This document shows, piece after piece, positions 7,241-15,351 of a stretch of DNA of 22,141 nt. This stretch comes from Reyranella sp. (GTDB taxonomy: Bacteria > Pseudomonadota > Alphaproteobacteria > Reyranellales > Reyranellaceae): positions 1-22,141 of the forward strand of contig SCVT01000058.1 of assembly GCA_004296815.1 (NCBI GenBank), given 5' to 3'. The position numbers and the translations under genes were made by a program. Position 1 is the first letter of the stretch. The number at the start of each line of letters is the position of its first letter. The notes beneath the pieces are model-generated. The model was not told the DNA's origin. It did not search any database and was given only the letters and a program-made list of their open reading frames with translations.

Positions 7241-8613
7241 ACACCGATCTCGCCTACTCGGTCCTGAGCCAACTCGGGCGCGAGAAGCGCGCCGACGACC
7301 GGCTGACGATCGCGGGTGGCGGGGATCCGGTGTTCCCGACGCCCTGGAAGGTGGGCGCGGCTGGTTCGGCGGCGCTGGGCGCCGTCGGCCTCGCCGTCTC
7401 CGATCTCTGGCGGCTCCGAACCGGCAAGCCGCAGTCGGTCTCGATCGATGTCGGCGCGGCCGCGGCGTCGCTGCGTTCCAACACATACGTGCTGAGGAAC
7501 GGCGAGAAGCCGGTCTCATGGGATCCGTTGTCGGGCCACTATCCGACGCGCGACGGCCGTCACATGTTCATTCACACCAATCATCCGCATCACCGCGCCG
7601 GTGCGCTGCGCATCGCGGGCGCCGCGGCCGAGACACGCGAGGCAATGGCTGCCGCCGTCGCCAAGTGGGACGGGCTCGAGATCGATGAAGCGATCGCCGC
7701 CGGCGGCTGTGTCGGCGGCCTAACGCGCAGCCGCGAGGAATGGAACGCCCATCCGCACGGCATTGCGATCGCGAAGTTGCCGCTGATCGACATCGTGAAG
7801 ATCGGCGAGGCGCCGCCACGACCGCTGCCGAAAGGCGAGCGCCCGCTGTCGGGCGTGCGCGCCTTCGATCTCACGCGGGTGCTGGCGGGACCGACGAGCG
7901 GCCGCGTGCTGGCAGAGAACGGCGCCGATGTGCTGCATGTCGCGGCCGAGCACCTGCCCTACCAATCCGAGCTGCTGATGGACACCGGCCACGGCAAGCG
8001 CTGCACCTTCATCGACCTGCGCGATGCGGCAGGCGTCGAGACAATGAAGGCGCTGCTGAAGGACGCCGACATCTTCACCCAGGGATACCGGCCGGGCACG
8101 CTCGCCGCCCGCGGCTTCGCGCCCGAGCAGGTCGCAGCGCTGAAGCCCGGCATCGTCTGCGTCGCCCTCTGCGCCTACGGCCACGAAGGTCCGTGGGCGT
8201 CGCGCCGCGGCTTCGACTCGATCGTGCAGAACGTCACCGGGCTGGCCGCCACCCAGGGCTCGCTGGAAAAGCCGCGCAACCTCCCGGTCCAGGCGCTCGA
8301 CTACATCGCGGGCTATCTCGGAGCGCTGGGTGCGATGATCGGCCTCGCCCGGCGGGTCGAACAGGGCGGCTCCTGGCTGGTGCGCGTGTCGCTGGTCCAG
8401 GTCGCGCACTGGCTCGCGAGCCTCGGGACGGTCGACGCGACGAAAGGCGCCGTTGAATTGCCGCACGCCGAGCTGCTTTCATTGCTGACCGAAAGCGTCG
8501 GCCCGTTCGGCCGGCTGCGCCACCTGAAGCCCGTGGTGCAGCTCGGCGACACGCCGGCCTTCTACGCCCGCCCCGCCGAGCCGCTCGGCACTTCCCCTGC
8601 CCGCTGGAGCTGA
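7237..8613 (+). CDS. CoA transferase family III (CaiB/BaiF), permuted domain order
   Basis: Predicted acyl-CoA:carboxylate CoA-transferase, 458 aa. Residues about 200-395 contain the usual N-terminal landmarks of the family: LSGVRAFDLTRVLAGPTSGR (204-223), GADVLHV, the FRPGVLE-type block as YRPGTLAARGF (284-294), and RGFDSIVQNVTGL with D327 as the likely catalytic aspartate. Residues about 40-175 instead resemble the normally downstream half: ALGAVGLAVSDLWRLRTGKPQ, then YPTRDGRHMF, then a TRSREEWNAHP end. The order is therefore swapped relative to canonical CaiB or formyl-CoA transferase. The GTG start at 7237 overlaps the preceding stop by 4 nt. Substrate unknown; the neighbours suggest acid or ester catabolism. 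Confidence 0.87.
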   Translation: MNTDLAYSVLSQLGREKRADDRLTIAGGGDPVFPTPWKVGAAGSAALGAVGLAVSDLWRLRTGKPQSVSIDVGAAAASLRSNTYVLRNGEKPVSWDPLSGHYPTRDGRHMFIHTNHPHHRAGALRIAGAAAETREAMAAAVAKWDGLEIDEAIAAGGCVGGLTRSREEWNAHPHGIAIAKLPLIDIVKIGEAPPRPLPKGERPLSGVRAFDLTRVLAGPTSGRVLAENGADVLHVAAEHLPYQSELLMDTGHGKRCTFIDLRDAAGVETMKALLKDADIFTQGYRPGTLAARGFAPEQVAALKPGIVCVALCAYGHEGPWASRRGFDSIVQNVTGLAATQGSLEKPRNLPVQALDYIAGYLGALGAMIGLARRVEQGGSWLVRVSLVQVAHWLASLGTVDATKGAVELPHAELLSLLTESVGPFGRLRHLKPVVQLGDTPAFYARPAEPLGTSPARWS

Positions 8614-8620
8614 CCCGACG

Positions 8621-9235
8621 ATGCCCGACATCCTGAAGACCGAAGCCGAGCTGGCGGCGATCTACGGTGTGCCGCTGGAAGCGTCGACCGTGAAAGAGGT
8701 CAACTGGATCACGCCGCACTACCGAGCCTACATCGAGGCCTCGCCCTATGCGGCGCTTGCGACGTCGGGACCGGAGGGCCTCGATTGCTCACCGCGCGGC
8801 GACCGGCCGGGCTTCGTCCGCATCCACGACGAGAAGACGCTGATGCTGCCCGACCGGCGCGGCAACAACCGGATCGATTCGCTGCGCAACATCGTGCGCG
8901 ACCCGAGGGTGGCGCTGCTGTTCATGATCCCGGGCGTCGGCAATACGCTGCGCGTCAACGGTCGCGCCCATCTCAGCGTCGAGCCGAAGCTGCTGGAGTC
9001 GTTCGCTGTCGAAGAGAAGGCGCCGCGCTCTGTGACCGTGATCGAGGTCGACGCCGTCTACTTCCAGTGCGCCCGCGCGCTGGTGAGGTCCGAGCTCTGG
9101 AACCCGGCGCGACACATCGATCCGAAGTCCCTTCCCAGCGCCGGCCAGATCCTGGCCGCGCTCAGCAACGACCGCGTCGGCGGCGAGAAATACGATCGCG
9201 AATGGCCGGGCCGAGCAGCCGCCACAATGTGGTGA
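8621..9235 (+). CDS. Pyridoxamine 5'-phosphate oxidase-type FMN-binding protein (DR_2398-like)
   Basis: A 204-aa split-barrel flavin-binding protein of the PPOX superfamily. The DR_2398-type signatures are present: YAALATSGPEGLDCSPRGD (43-61), LPDRRGNNRIDSLRN (76-90), VALLFMIPGVGNTLRVNGRA (97-116) and a YFQCARALVRSELW segment near residue 146. Such proteins bind FMN or a related flavin and usually have unknown substrates; this is not expected to be the vitamin B6 enzyme PdxH. It starts 7 nt after the CoA-transferase stop, with GGAG about 11 nt before the ATG, and overlaps the next gene. It is probably an accessory redox enzyme of the same operon. Confidence 0.88.
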   Translation: MPDILKTEAELAAIYGVPLEASTVKEVNWITPHYRAYIEASPYAALATSGPEGLDCSPRGDRPGFVRIHDEKTLMLPDRRGNNRIDSLRNIVRDPRVALLFMIPGVGNTLRVNGRAHLSVEPKLLESFAVEEKAPRSVTVIEVDAVYFQCARALVRSELWNPARHIDPKSLPSAGQILAALSNDRVGGEKYDREWPGRAAATMW

Positions 9236-9732
9236 TCCGCGAGCGGACGGCGGCGGATGACGAGGCGATCCGCCGACTGAACGACCTCGCTTTCGACGGC
9301 ACGTTCGAATCGACGCTGGTCGCGGAGTTGCGCGCCGCCATGCTCGATGCCGTCGAGTTGGTCGCGATCGAGGACGGTCGTGTCGTGGGCCACATCCTGT
9401 TCAGCGCGCTCACCATGCTGATCGACGACGAGGCGATCCCGACGCTAGCGCTGGCACCGATGTCCGTGCATCCCGAGCATCGGCGCGCGGGCATCGGCAG
9501 CGGGCTGGTGCAGGCTGGACTCGTGCTGGCGTCCCGGCGGGAGTGGCAGGCGGTGATCGTGTTGGGCCACCCCGACTTCTATCCGCGCTTTGGCTTCTCG
9601 GCCGAGCTCGCCAGCAGTCTCGACGCGCCGTTCGAGGGCGACGCCTTCATGGCGCTCGAGCTGGTAGACGGCGCTCTCGACGGCGACGACGGGCTGGTCG
9701 TCTATCCGCCCGCCTTCCGGCTAGCCTCCTAG
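9202..9732 (+). CDS. GNAT family N-acetyltransferase (YhbS-like)
   Basis: Predicted acetyl-CoA-dependent N-acetyltransferase, about 176 aa. The core fold begins at VIRERTAADDEAIRRLND. The acetyl-CoA pyrophosphate loop is in MSVHPEHRRAGIGSGLVQAGL (the RRAGIG motif), and the YhbS-type end VLGHPDFYPRFGFS follows. The substrate is unknown. The start is uncertain: ATG at 9202 overlaps the PPOX gene by 34 nt, whereas GTG at 9229 or 9232 (the latter giving a GTGA overlap) would start directly at the domain; none has a strong Shine-Dalgarno. Its TAG stop and the otsA TAG on the other strand share the palindrome CTAG at 9729-9732. Confidence 0.85.
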   Translation: MAGPSSRHNVVIRERTAADDEAIRRLNDLAFDGTFESTLVAELRAAMLDAVELVAIEDGRVVGHILFSALTMLIDDEAIPTLALAPMSVHPEHRRAGIGSGLVQAGLVLASRREWQAVIVLGHPDFYPRFGFSAELASSLDAPFEGDAFMALELVDGALDGDDGLVVYPPAFRLAS

Positions 9733-11114
9733 GCGGCGACGCGGGTGAACGACGTGGCCTGAAGGGCGTCGATGAAGCGCCGGCAATAGGCCTGCGCCGT
9801 CGTCCGCATCACTTTCTCCTTCAGCGCCATGTGCCGCTCCCGGCGCTCCGGTGCGGGCATGGTCAGCCCCTGGTGCATGGCATCGGCGATCGCGTCGGGA
9901 TCGAACGGATTGACGATCAGCGCCTCGGTGAGCTCCTGTGCCGCGCCCGCGAACTGCGACAGTACCAGCACGCCGGGATCCTCGTCGGGCTGGGCGGCGA
10001 CGAATTCCTTGGCGACCAGGTTCATGCCGTCGCGCAACGGCGTCACCAGCCCGATGCGGCCGATGCGGTAGAGACCGGCCAAGGTCGAACGTGGTGCCGC
10101 ACGCGTGGAATAGCGAAGTGGCGTCCAGTCGAAGTCGGAGTGACGGCCGTTGATGCGGCCGGCGAGCCGGTCGAGCTCGACGCGCAGCTTGCGGTACTCG
10201 TCGACCTCCTCGCGCGAACGCGGGCAGATCTGGAGGAAGTGGATGGCACGCTTGTGCTCGGGATGCTTCTCGAGGAGCCGGCCGAACGCCTCGAAGCGAT
10301 GCGGCAGGCCCTTGGAATAGTCCATGCGGTCGACGCCGATGGCGAGCGCTCGGCCCGACAGGCTGCCGGCGACGCGCTGCACCAGCTTGTCGCTTGCGGC
10401 ACGCTCCGCCTCCTGCGCAAAGGACTGGGCGTCGATGCCGATCGGATCGGCGAAGGCGCGCACCCGCCGCCCATCCAGACGAATCCATTCGCCGTCGACC
10501 CGTGCGCCCAGCAGGCGCTGCGCGCAGTCACGGAAGTCACGCGCATGCTCCTCGGTCTGGAAGCCCACGAGATCGTAGGCACAGAGATCGGCCACCAGTT
10601 CGCGCGCCACCGGCATCGCCTCGAGCATCGAGGGCGGCACGAAGGGCACATGGAGGAAGAAGCCGAGGCGGCCGTCGAAGCCCTCTTCGCGAAGCATCCG
10701 CGCGAACGGGATCAGGTGATAGTCGTGCGCCCACACCGTGTCGTCGGGTTGCAGCAGCGGCGCCAGCGAGCCGGCGAAGCTCTGGTTGACCGAAAGGTAG
10801 CCCTGATAGTCCTCGCGCCGGAAATGCATCAGGCCGAGACGGAAATGCAGCAACGGCCACAGGGCGCCGTTGGCGAAGCCGACATAGAAGCCACGATGCG
10901 CCTCGGCCGTCAGGTCGACCGTGGCATAGGTGACGCCGCGCGCCTCGACGATCGCCGGCTGTGGCGCGGGCTCGGACACCAGTCGGCCACTCCAGCCGAA
11001 CCACATGGTGCCGGGCATGAGGAGATCGCGCAGGGCGACGGCCAAGCCGCCCGCCGAGGCACCACGCGCCTTGGGGATCGGCACGCGATTCGAGACGATC
11101 ACGAGGCGTGCCAT
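9729..11114 (-). CDS. otsA: Alpha,alpha-trehalose-phosphate synthase (UDP-forming)
   Basis: Glucosyltransferase (GT20) that makes trehalose 6-phosphate from a nucleotide glucose and glucose 6-phosphate in the cytosol. The 461-aa product aligns with E. coli OtsA almost without offset. It has VSNRVP (R10), AGGLAVAL (21-28), WFGWSG (38-43), VWAHDYHL with D131, FFLHVPFVP with H155, [11 protein letters not shown] with R263 and K268, and [14 protein letters not shown] with D362 and E370. All residues known to contact the glucose phosphate and nucleotide sugar appear to be kept. The ATG has a strong GGGAGGAGGG about 4 nt upstream. Its first 16 nt overlap the end of the GH15 gene, so it is the last gene of the otsB-GH15-otsA operon. 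Confidence 0.96.
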   Translation of the reverse strand: MARLVIVSNRVPIPKARGASAGGLAVALRDLLMPGTMWFGWSGRLVSEPAPQPAIVEARGVTYATVDLTAEAHRGFYVGFANGALWPLLHFRLGLMHFRREDYQGYLSVNQSFAGSLAPLLQPDDTVWAHDYHLIPFARMLREEGFDGRLGFFLHVPFVPPSMLEAMPVARELVADLCAYDLVGFQTEEHARDFRDCAQRLLGARVDGEWIRLDGRRVRAFADPIGIDAQSFAQEAERAASDKLVQRVAGSLSGRALAIGVDRMDYSKGLPHRFEAFGRLLEKHPEHKRAIHFLQICPRSREEVDEYRKLRVELDRLAGRINGRHSDFDWTPLRYSTRAAPRSTLAGLYRIGRIGLVTPLRDGMNLVAKEFVAAQPDEDPGVLVLSQFAGAAQELTEALIVNPFDPDAIADAMHQGLTMPAPERRERHMALKEKVMRTTAQAYCRRFIDALQATSFTRVAA

Positions 11115-12898
11115 AGACCCTCCTCCCAGCTGCGCGACAGCCGCATGGCCGACAGGATCAGGCCGACCTGACTGTAGGTCTGCGGGAAGTTGCCCCACAG
11201 CTCGCCGGTTCGCGGATCGACGTCTTCCGACAGCAACCCGACATGGTTGCGACGCGACAGCAGGTTGTTGAACAGCTCCAGCGCTTCCTCGCGGCGGCCG
11301 ACGCTGGCGAGCGCATCGATGTACCAGAAGGTGCAGAGCAGGAAGGCATTCGACGGCGCGCCGAAATCGTCGGCCTCGACGTAGCGCATCAGGAAGCCGT
11401 TCCGCATGAGCTTCTTGGCCACCATGTCGAGCGTGGCGTGGAAGCGCGGATCGTCGGAGCGCAGCAGGCCGATCTCGGGCAGGACGAGGCTCGAGGCGTC
11501 GGCCATGTCGCGGTCGAGCACGCCCGACAGCCAGCCTTCTTGCGTGGTGCCGCGCTGCAGGATCTCCTGGCGCAGCACGCCCGCCTTGCCCAGCCACTCG
11601 CGCGACTCGCCGTCGAGGCCGACGCGGCGGGCGATCAGGCCGAGGCGGTGCTGGGCCGCCCAGCACATGGCGGCGGAGAAGGTGTGGACCTCCTCGCGCT
11701 CGCGATACTCCCAGAGGCCGGCGTCGGGCGTGAGCGCGGCGCGGTGCGCCTCGTGGCCGACGGCACAGAGCTGGCGATAGAGCTCGACGTCGCCCTGGCG
11801 CGGCAGGCGCTCGTCCCAGAACATCTGCGCGGCGGTCAGCACCATCGAGCCGTAGACGTCGTTCTGCCGCTGGCCGACCGCGGCATTGCCGATGCGCACC
11901 GGTCCGTAGCCGCGATAACCCGGCAAAGTCTCGATCAGCCGCTCCATCGTGTCGGTGCCCGGCGCGATCGGGAAGAGCGGCGCCACGTTGTGGACCTCGC
12001 CGCGCGTGCTGCCGGCCTCGACGACGTCGACGATGAAGCGCACGTAGCTCTCCATGGTGCGCGTGGCCGAGAGACGGTTGAGCGCCGTCACCGTGAAGAA
12101 GGCGTCGCGCAGCCATGTGAAGCGGTAGTCCCAGTTGCGCACCGTGCCGGCGGCCTCGGGCACGGATGTGGTCAACGCCGCAAGCACCGCGCCCGTATCC
12201 TCGTAGCTGCAGAGCTTCAGCGTGATCGCGGCGCGGATGACCGCGACCTGCCAGTCGAACGGGATGTTGAGGTCGCGCACCCAGCCCTGCCAATAGACCT
12301 CGGTCTCGCTGAGGAACGAGCGGCTGAGCGCGTCGACATTGTCGGTGATGCTCTCGTCGGCGCCGACGATCAGGGTCATCGGCCGGTCGAGCGAGAACTC
12401 GGTCTCGTGCAGGACGTAGTTCAACGAGGCATCGGTCGTGAGGCGGAGGACCGACGCGTCGCCGTAGTAGCGGATATGGTTGCTGCCGACGGTGACCTGC
12501 GCCTTGTGGGCGCCATAGTCGAAAGTCGGCCGCAACCGAACGGTCACCCGCGGCCGCCCGGCCACCGGCTCGAGGCGGCGCACCAGCATGGGCGGCCGGA
12601 ACATGCGGCCGAAGCGACGGAAGCGTGGCGCGAAGTCCCAGATCCGCGCCGAGCCGCCGGCCCCCTCGATCGTGGTCTCCAGGATCGCGGTGTTGGGCAC
12701 GTAGCGCTGCCGGCTCTCTTTCGCACCTTCGACAACGACATCCATGAATCCGGTCTGGGGATCGTTGCCGCCCAGCAGCGCGTTGAATACTGGATCGCCG
12801 TCGAGACGACCCAACCCGTGCCAGACGTGGCGGCCGTTGCGATCGACGAGGCTCGCGATCGAGCAGTTGCCGACGACGCCGAGATCGAGACTGCTCAT
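11099..12898 (-). CDS. Glycoside hydrolase family 15 protein (probable trehalase or glucoamylase-like)
   Basis: A 599-aa inverting alpha-glucosidase-type enzyme without a signal peptide, so cytosolic. It has an N-terminal beta-sandwich domain (MSSLDLGVVGNCSIASLVDR start; FMDVVV, RIWDFAPRF) and a C-terminal (alpha/alpha)6 barrel from about residue 210. Barrel landmarks are TVRNWDYRFTWLRDA (252-266), GLWEYRE with E397 as the likely general acid, GLLSEDVDP with E558 as the likely base, and GNFPQTYSQVGLI (569-581). GH15 includes the mycobacterial trehalases. Placement between otsB and otsA makes trehalose the most likely substrate, but glucoamylase or glucodextranase activity is not excluded. The ATG overlaps the otsB stop (ATGA), with GGGAG about 9 nt upstream. 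Confidence 0.92.
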   Translation of the reverse strand: MSSLDLGVVGNCSIASLVDRNGRHVWHGLGRLDGDPVFNALLGGNDPQTGFMDVVVEGAKESRQRYVPNTAILETTIEGAGGSARIWDFAPRFRRFGRMFRPPMLVRRLEPVAGRPRVTVRLRPTFDYGAHKAQVTVGSNHIRYYGDASVLRLTTDASLNYVLHETEFSLDRPMTLIVGADESITDNVDALSRSFLSETEVYWQGWVRDLNIPFDWQVAVIRAAITLKLCSYEDTGAVLAALTTSVPEAAGTVRNWDYRFTWLRDAFFTVTALNRLSATRTMESYVRFIVDVVEAGSTRGEVHNVAPLFPIAPGTDTMERLIETLPGYRGYGPVRIGNAAVGQRQNDVYGSMVLTAAQMFWDERLPRQGDVELYRQLCAVGHEAHRAALTPDAGLWEYREREEVHTFSAAMCWAAQHRLGLIARRVGLDGESREWLGKAGVLRQEILQRGTTQEGWLSGVLDRDMADASSLVLPEIGLLRSDDPRFHATLDMVAKKLMRNGFLMRYVEADDFGAPSNAFLLCTFWYIDALASVGRREEALELFNNLLSRRNHVGLLSEDVDPRTGELWGNFPQTYSQVGLILSAMRLSRSWEEGLWHAS

Positions 12899-13653
12899 GC
12901 CGAGGCTCCCGCCGCCGCCTGTTTGGTCGGCACGCGACCGCCCATGCGCTCGATGTTGCGCACCAGCCAGGCGCGGACGAGCGCGGGATCGCCGTCGAAC
13001 ACTTCCTGTACGCGCAGGCCCTCGCCGCCGAAGCGTCGCGCCGCACTCATGCCCGCCTCGTCGGTAAAGTCGTCGCCGATGAAGATGGGGCGACGACCCT
13101 TGAACGAGGTGTCCTTCATCAGGCGCTCCACGGCGTGTCCCTTCGAGGTGGAGCGCGGGCCGATCTCGACCGCCTCGCGCGCCGGGATCAGCCGGAACCA
13201 GGGATGGTCGTCGGAGACCAGGGCGCGCACCAGCTTCCACACATCGTCGTGACGCTCCGGCGCGAGACGATAGTGGACGGCGCAGCCGTGCGGCTTGGGT
13301 TCGATGAGCACGCCCGGCCAACGTTCCGCCGCGGCGGCGAGCGAATCGCGCCATGCTTCGGAGACGCCGAGGCCGGCCGGCATCTCCTCGACCGTGCCGT
13401 CGCCGAAGCGCAGGCTGACCCCGTGCTCGCCGGCGGCGGCACAGATGAACGGCTTGAGAAGCTGGTCGATGGTTTTGAGCGAGCGGCCGCTCACGATGGC
13501 GAGCGCGCCGCCCAACAGGACATGAAGCTGCTCGAGCACGTCGGGCAGCGCCGGCGGCACGACGACGAGCTCAGGCGTCGCCGCGATCTCCAGCAGAGTG
13601 CCGTCGAGATCGAGGAAAAGCGCAGAGCCGTAGTCGAAATCCGGTGGTGCCAT
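12895..13653 (-). CDS. otsB: Trehalose-6-phosphate phosphatase
   Basis: HAD-superfamily phosphatase that converts trehalose 6-phosphate to trehalose. The 252-aa product has motif I LFLDLDGTL with the nucleophile D15 and acid D17, motif II IVSGRSLKTID, the EHGVSLRF segment, the STSKG lysine motif, and motif IV GDDFTDEAGM. The ATG at 13653 is preferred over the longer frame because GAGGGGAC lies just upstream. It is first in the operon; its TGA overlaps the ATG of the GH15 gene by 4 nt. The region upstream carries a sigma-EcfG type promoter, so expression should follow the general stress response. Confidence 0.95.
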   Translation of the reverse strand: MAPPDFDYGSALFLDLDGTLLEIAATPELVVVPPALPDVLEQLHVLLGGALAIVSGRSLKTIDQLLKPFICAAAGEHGVSLRFGDGTVEEMPAGLGVSEAWRDSLAAAAERWPGVLIEPKPHGCAVHYRLAPERHDDVWKLVRALVSDDHPWFRLIPAREAVEIGPRSTSKGHAVERLMKDTSFKGRRPIFIGDDFTDEAGMSAARRFGGEGLRVQEVFDGDPALVRAWLVRNIERMGGRVPTKQAAAGASA

Positions 13654-13762
13654 CTCGTCCCCTCTGCGCCGTTGCACTCGGTGGGCGCGAAGAGGCCGTG
13701 GACCGCTACACGCCGCGTTCGGGGGCCACCGACGGGCGGCCGCGCCTTGCGCGCCTGTGTTT

Positions 13763-13788
13763 AACGCTCACTCCCGACGGTCGGTTCC
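13763..13788 (-). promoter_or_regulatory. Sigma-EcfG (general stress) promoter for the otsB-GH15-otsA operon
   Basis: On the minus strand, GGAAC (13788-13784) is followed by exactly 17 nt and CGTT (13766-13763). This is the consensus GGAAC-N16/17-CGTT recognised by the alphaproteobacterial ECF sigma factor EcfG. It is the only such pair I noticed in the non-coding parts of the window. It lies 110 bp before the otsB start, giving a leader of roughly 100 nt. Trehalose synthesis genes are known members of the EcfG regulon in other alphaproteobacteria. Confidence 0.75.
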
Positions 13789-13830
13789 CGGAAAAAGACG
13801 AGATGTTGTGGCGGTACCGGGGCGGATGGG

Positions 13831-14076
13831 TCAGCGAAGCGTACCCATCTTCTGCCAGAACGGCTTTCCGCACTCATAGGCTGCCGCCGCCGGGGAGATT
13901 CCGGCGTCGCGCAGGCTGCGCGCGTCGAGCGCGGCCAGATAACGCCGCGCCTCGACGCGCCCGCGCCACAGAGCGAGCATCGCTGCCATGCGCGCCCGTA
14001 GGGTCGGACGCGACGCAGCGGCCGTCGAGAGACCGTGAGGCTGATGGACGAAGGCTTTGCGGGACAGGACGCTCAT
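13831..14076 (-). CDS. DUF1127 domain small protein
   Basis: An 81-aa basic protein whose C-terminal half is a DUF1127 domain: ARRYLAALDARSLRDAGIS (43-61) followed by AYECGKPFW (66-74), matching the usual L-x-x-L-D-D/A-R-x-L-R-D-x-G-[IL]-S pattern. DUF1127 proteins are arginine-rich; some alphaproteobacterial members have been linked to RNA metabolism and to phosphate or stress physiology. The N-terminal 40 residues (serine and arginine rich) are longer than in minimal members. The ATG at 14076 has AAGGAAGG 6 nt upstream, which decides it over the longer frame starting at 14133. It lies upstream of the otsB promoter on the same strand; no clear terminator separates them. Confidence 0.85.
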   Translation of the reverse strand: MSVLSRKAFVHQPHGLSTAAASRPTLRARMAAMLALWRGRVEARRYLAALDARSLRDAGISPAAAAYECGKPFWQKMGTLR

Positions 14077-14132
14077 CTGAACCTTCCTTGGCTCTGATGA
14101 GACGAAGATGCGGCCCACGCGCCGGTCTCTCA

Positions 14133-14149
14133 ATTACATGGCAGGTAAT
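14133..14149. promoter_or_regulatory. Inverted repeat ATTAC-N7-GTAAT between DUF1127 and aminotransferase genes
   Basis: ATTAC and GTAAT form a perfect 5-bp inverted repeat with a 7-nt centre in an AT-richer patch of the 123-bp divergent region. It lies 57 bp before the DUF1127 start and 51 bp before the aminotransferase start. It could be a regulator site, but short arms like this can arise by chance. I could not place a convincing sigma70 promoter for either gene. Confidence 0.3.
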
Positions 14150-14199
14150 GAGCAAGCCGCGCTAGTCTTGCCGCCTGCGAACTGCCGGAGACCCCGTCC

Positions 14200-15348
14200 A
14201 TGCTTCCCTCCCAACGCGCGCTGTTCGACATCCCGCGCGACATCTGCTTCCTGAATGCCGCGGCCTGGAGTCCGCTGCCGATCGCCGTGCAGGAGGCCGG
14301 GCGCGCCGGCGTCGGCCGCAAGGGCCAGCCGTGGAAGCTCGATGCCGCCTTCATGCAGGGCCAGTACGAACGCGCGCGCAAGGCGGCGGCGGCGTTGATC
14401 AATGCCGATCCGGCCGACGTCGCCCTGATCCCGTCGGTGGGCTACGGCGTCTCGACCGCCGGCAAGGTGATGACGATCCCGCGCGGCAGCCGCGTGCTGG
14501 TGCTGCAGGACGACCATACCTCGCCGGTGCTCGAATGGATGAGTCGCGCCGACGCGTCAGGCTTCTCGGTCGAGATGGTGAAGCAGCCGGCCGACGGCGA
14601 CTGGACATCGGCCGTGCTTGAGGCGATCGACGCCAAGGACGCCGCGCCGCTTGCGCTCGTGTCTATCTCCTCGGTGCACTGGTCCGACGGCGGCGCGCTC
14701 GACATGCCGCGTATCGCCACGGCGGCGAAGGCCAAGGGCGCGGCGCTGCTGGTCGACGCCACGCACGATGCCGGCGTCCGCCGCATCGACGTGAAGACAC
14801 TCGATCCCGACTTCCTGATCTTCCCGACCTATAAGTGGGTGCTGGGCCCCTACGGCCGCGCGTTCATGTATGTCGCCAAGCGCCATCAGAACGGCGTGCC
14901 GCTCGAGCAGACAGCGCCGGCGCGCAAGGGCGTGGCGGCGGAGCAGAAGGTCTATTTCCGCGATCTCTCCTATGCCGACGGCGCGCGGCGCTACGACATG
15001 GGCGAGCGCGACCACTTCATCTCGCTCGAGATGGCGGCGGTCGGCATGGAGATGATGGCCGGCTGGGGCAACGACCCGATCGTGGCGCGGCTGTCGATGC
15101 TGACGGATCGCCTGGCCGACGGGCTCGCCAACTCCGGTGTCCGCGTCCTCGACAGGAAGCTGCGTGCGCCGCACCTGATCTGCCTGCACTTCCCCAAGGG
15201 CATGTCCGACGAACTCCCGCAGAAGCTCGCGGCGGAGAACGTCTACGCAGCGCCGCGGCTCGGCCGCCTGCGCATCAGCCCGCACGTCTACAATGACGAG
15301 CAGGACGTCGATCGCTTCGTCGAGGTGTTCAAGAAGGTCGCTCTCTAG
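14200..15348 (+). CDS. Aminotransferase class V-fold PLP-dependent enzyme
   Basis: A 382-aa fold-type I PLP enzyme of the class V group (cysteine desulfurase, isopenicillin-N epimerase and kynureninase relatives). Visible features are an N-terminal FLNAAAWSPLP substrate-loop segment, HTSPVLEW (106-113), LLVDATHDAG with D186 that would pair with the PLP pyridine nitrogen and H189 in the ring-stacking neighbourhood, and FPTYKWVLGPYG with K212 as the Schiff-base lysine. The C-terminal LRISPHVYNDEQDVDRFVEV is typical. No catalytic cysteine loop of a desulfurase stands out, so an epimerase, lyase or aminotransferase role is more likely; the substrate is unknown. The ATG has CGGAG about 11 nt upstream. 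It is a single gene, convergent with the GFA gene. Confidence 0.88.
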   Translation: MLPSQRALFDIPRDICFLNAAAWSPLPIAVQEAGRAGVGRKGQPWKLDAAFMQGQYERARKAAAALINADPADVALIPSVGYGVSTAGKVMTIPRGSRVLVLQDDHTSPVLEWMSRADASGFSVEMVKQPADGDWTSAVLEAIDAKDAAPLALVSISSVHWSDGGALDMPRIATAAKAKGAALLVDATHDAGVRRIDVKTLDPDFLIFPTYKWVLGPYGRAFMYVAKRHQNGVPLEQTAPARKGVAAEQKVYFRDLSYADGARRYDMGERDHFISLEMAAVGMEMMAGWGNDPIVARLSMLTDRLADGLANSGVRVLDRKLRAPHLICLHFPKGMSDELPQKLAAENVYAAPRLGRLRISPHVYNDEQDVDRFVEVFKKVAL

Positions 15349-15351
15349 CCC

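Noticed and set aside
6820..8720. Minus-strand frames opposite the hydrolase and CoA-transferase genes.
   Set aside because: They lack recognisable domains and ribosome sites and mirror the codon pattern of the plus-strand operon.
9735..13350. Very long frames on both strands across the ots operon, some over 650 codons.
   Set aside because: They are shadows of otsA, GH15 and otsB in high-GC DNA: arginine/alanine-rich, no family motifs, and no start signals. The three annotated frames carry complete catalytic motifs.
13741..13753. CGCGC-CTT-GCGCG hairpin near the 5' end of the otsB transcript, considered as a terminator for DUF1127.
   Set aside because: The stem is 5 bp with a 3-nt loop and has no U-tract; it is as likely to be chance in GC-rich sequence.
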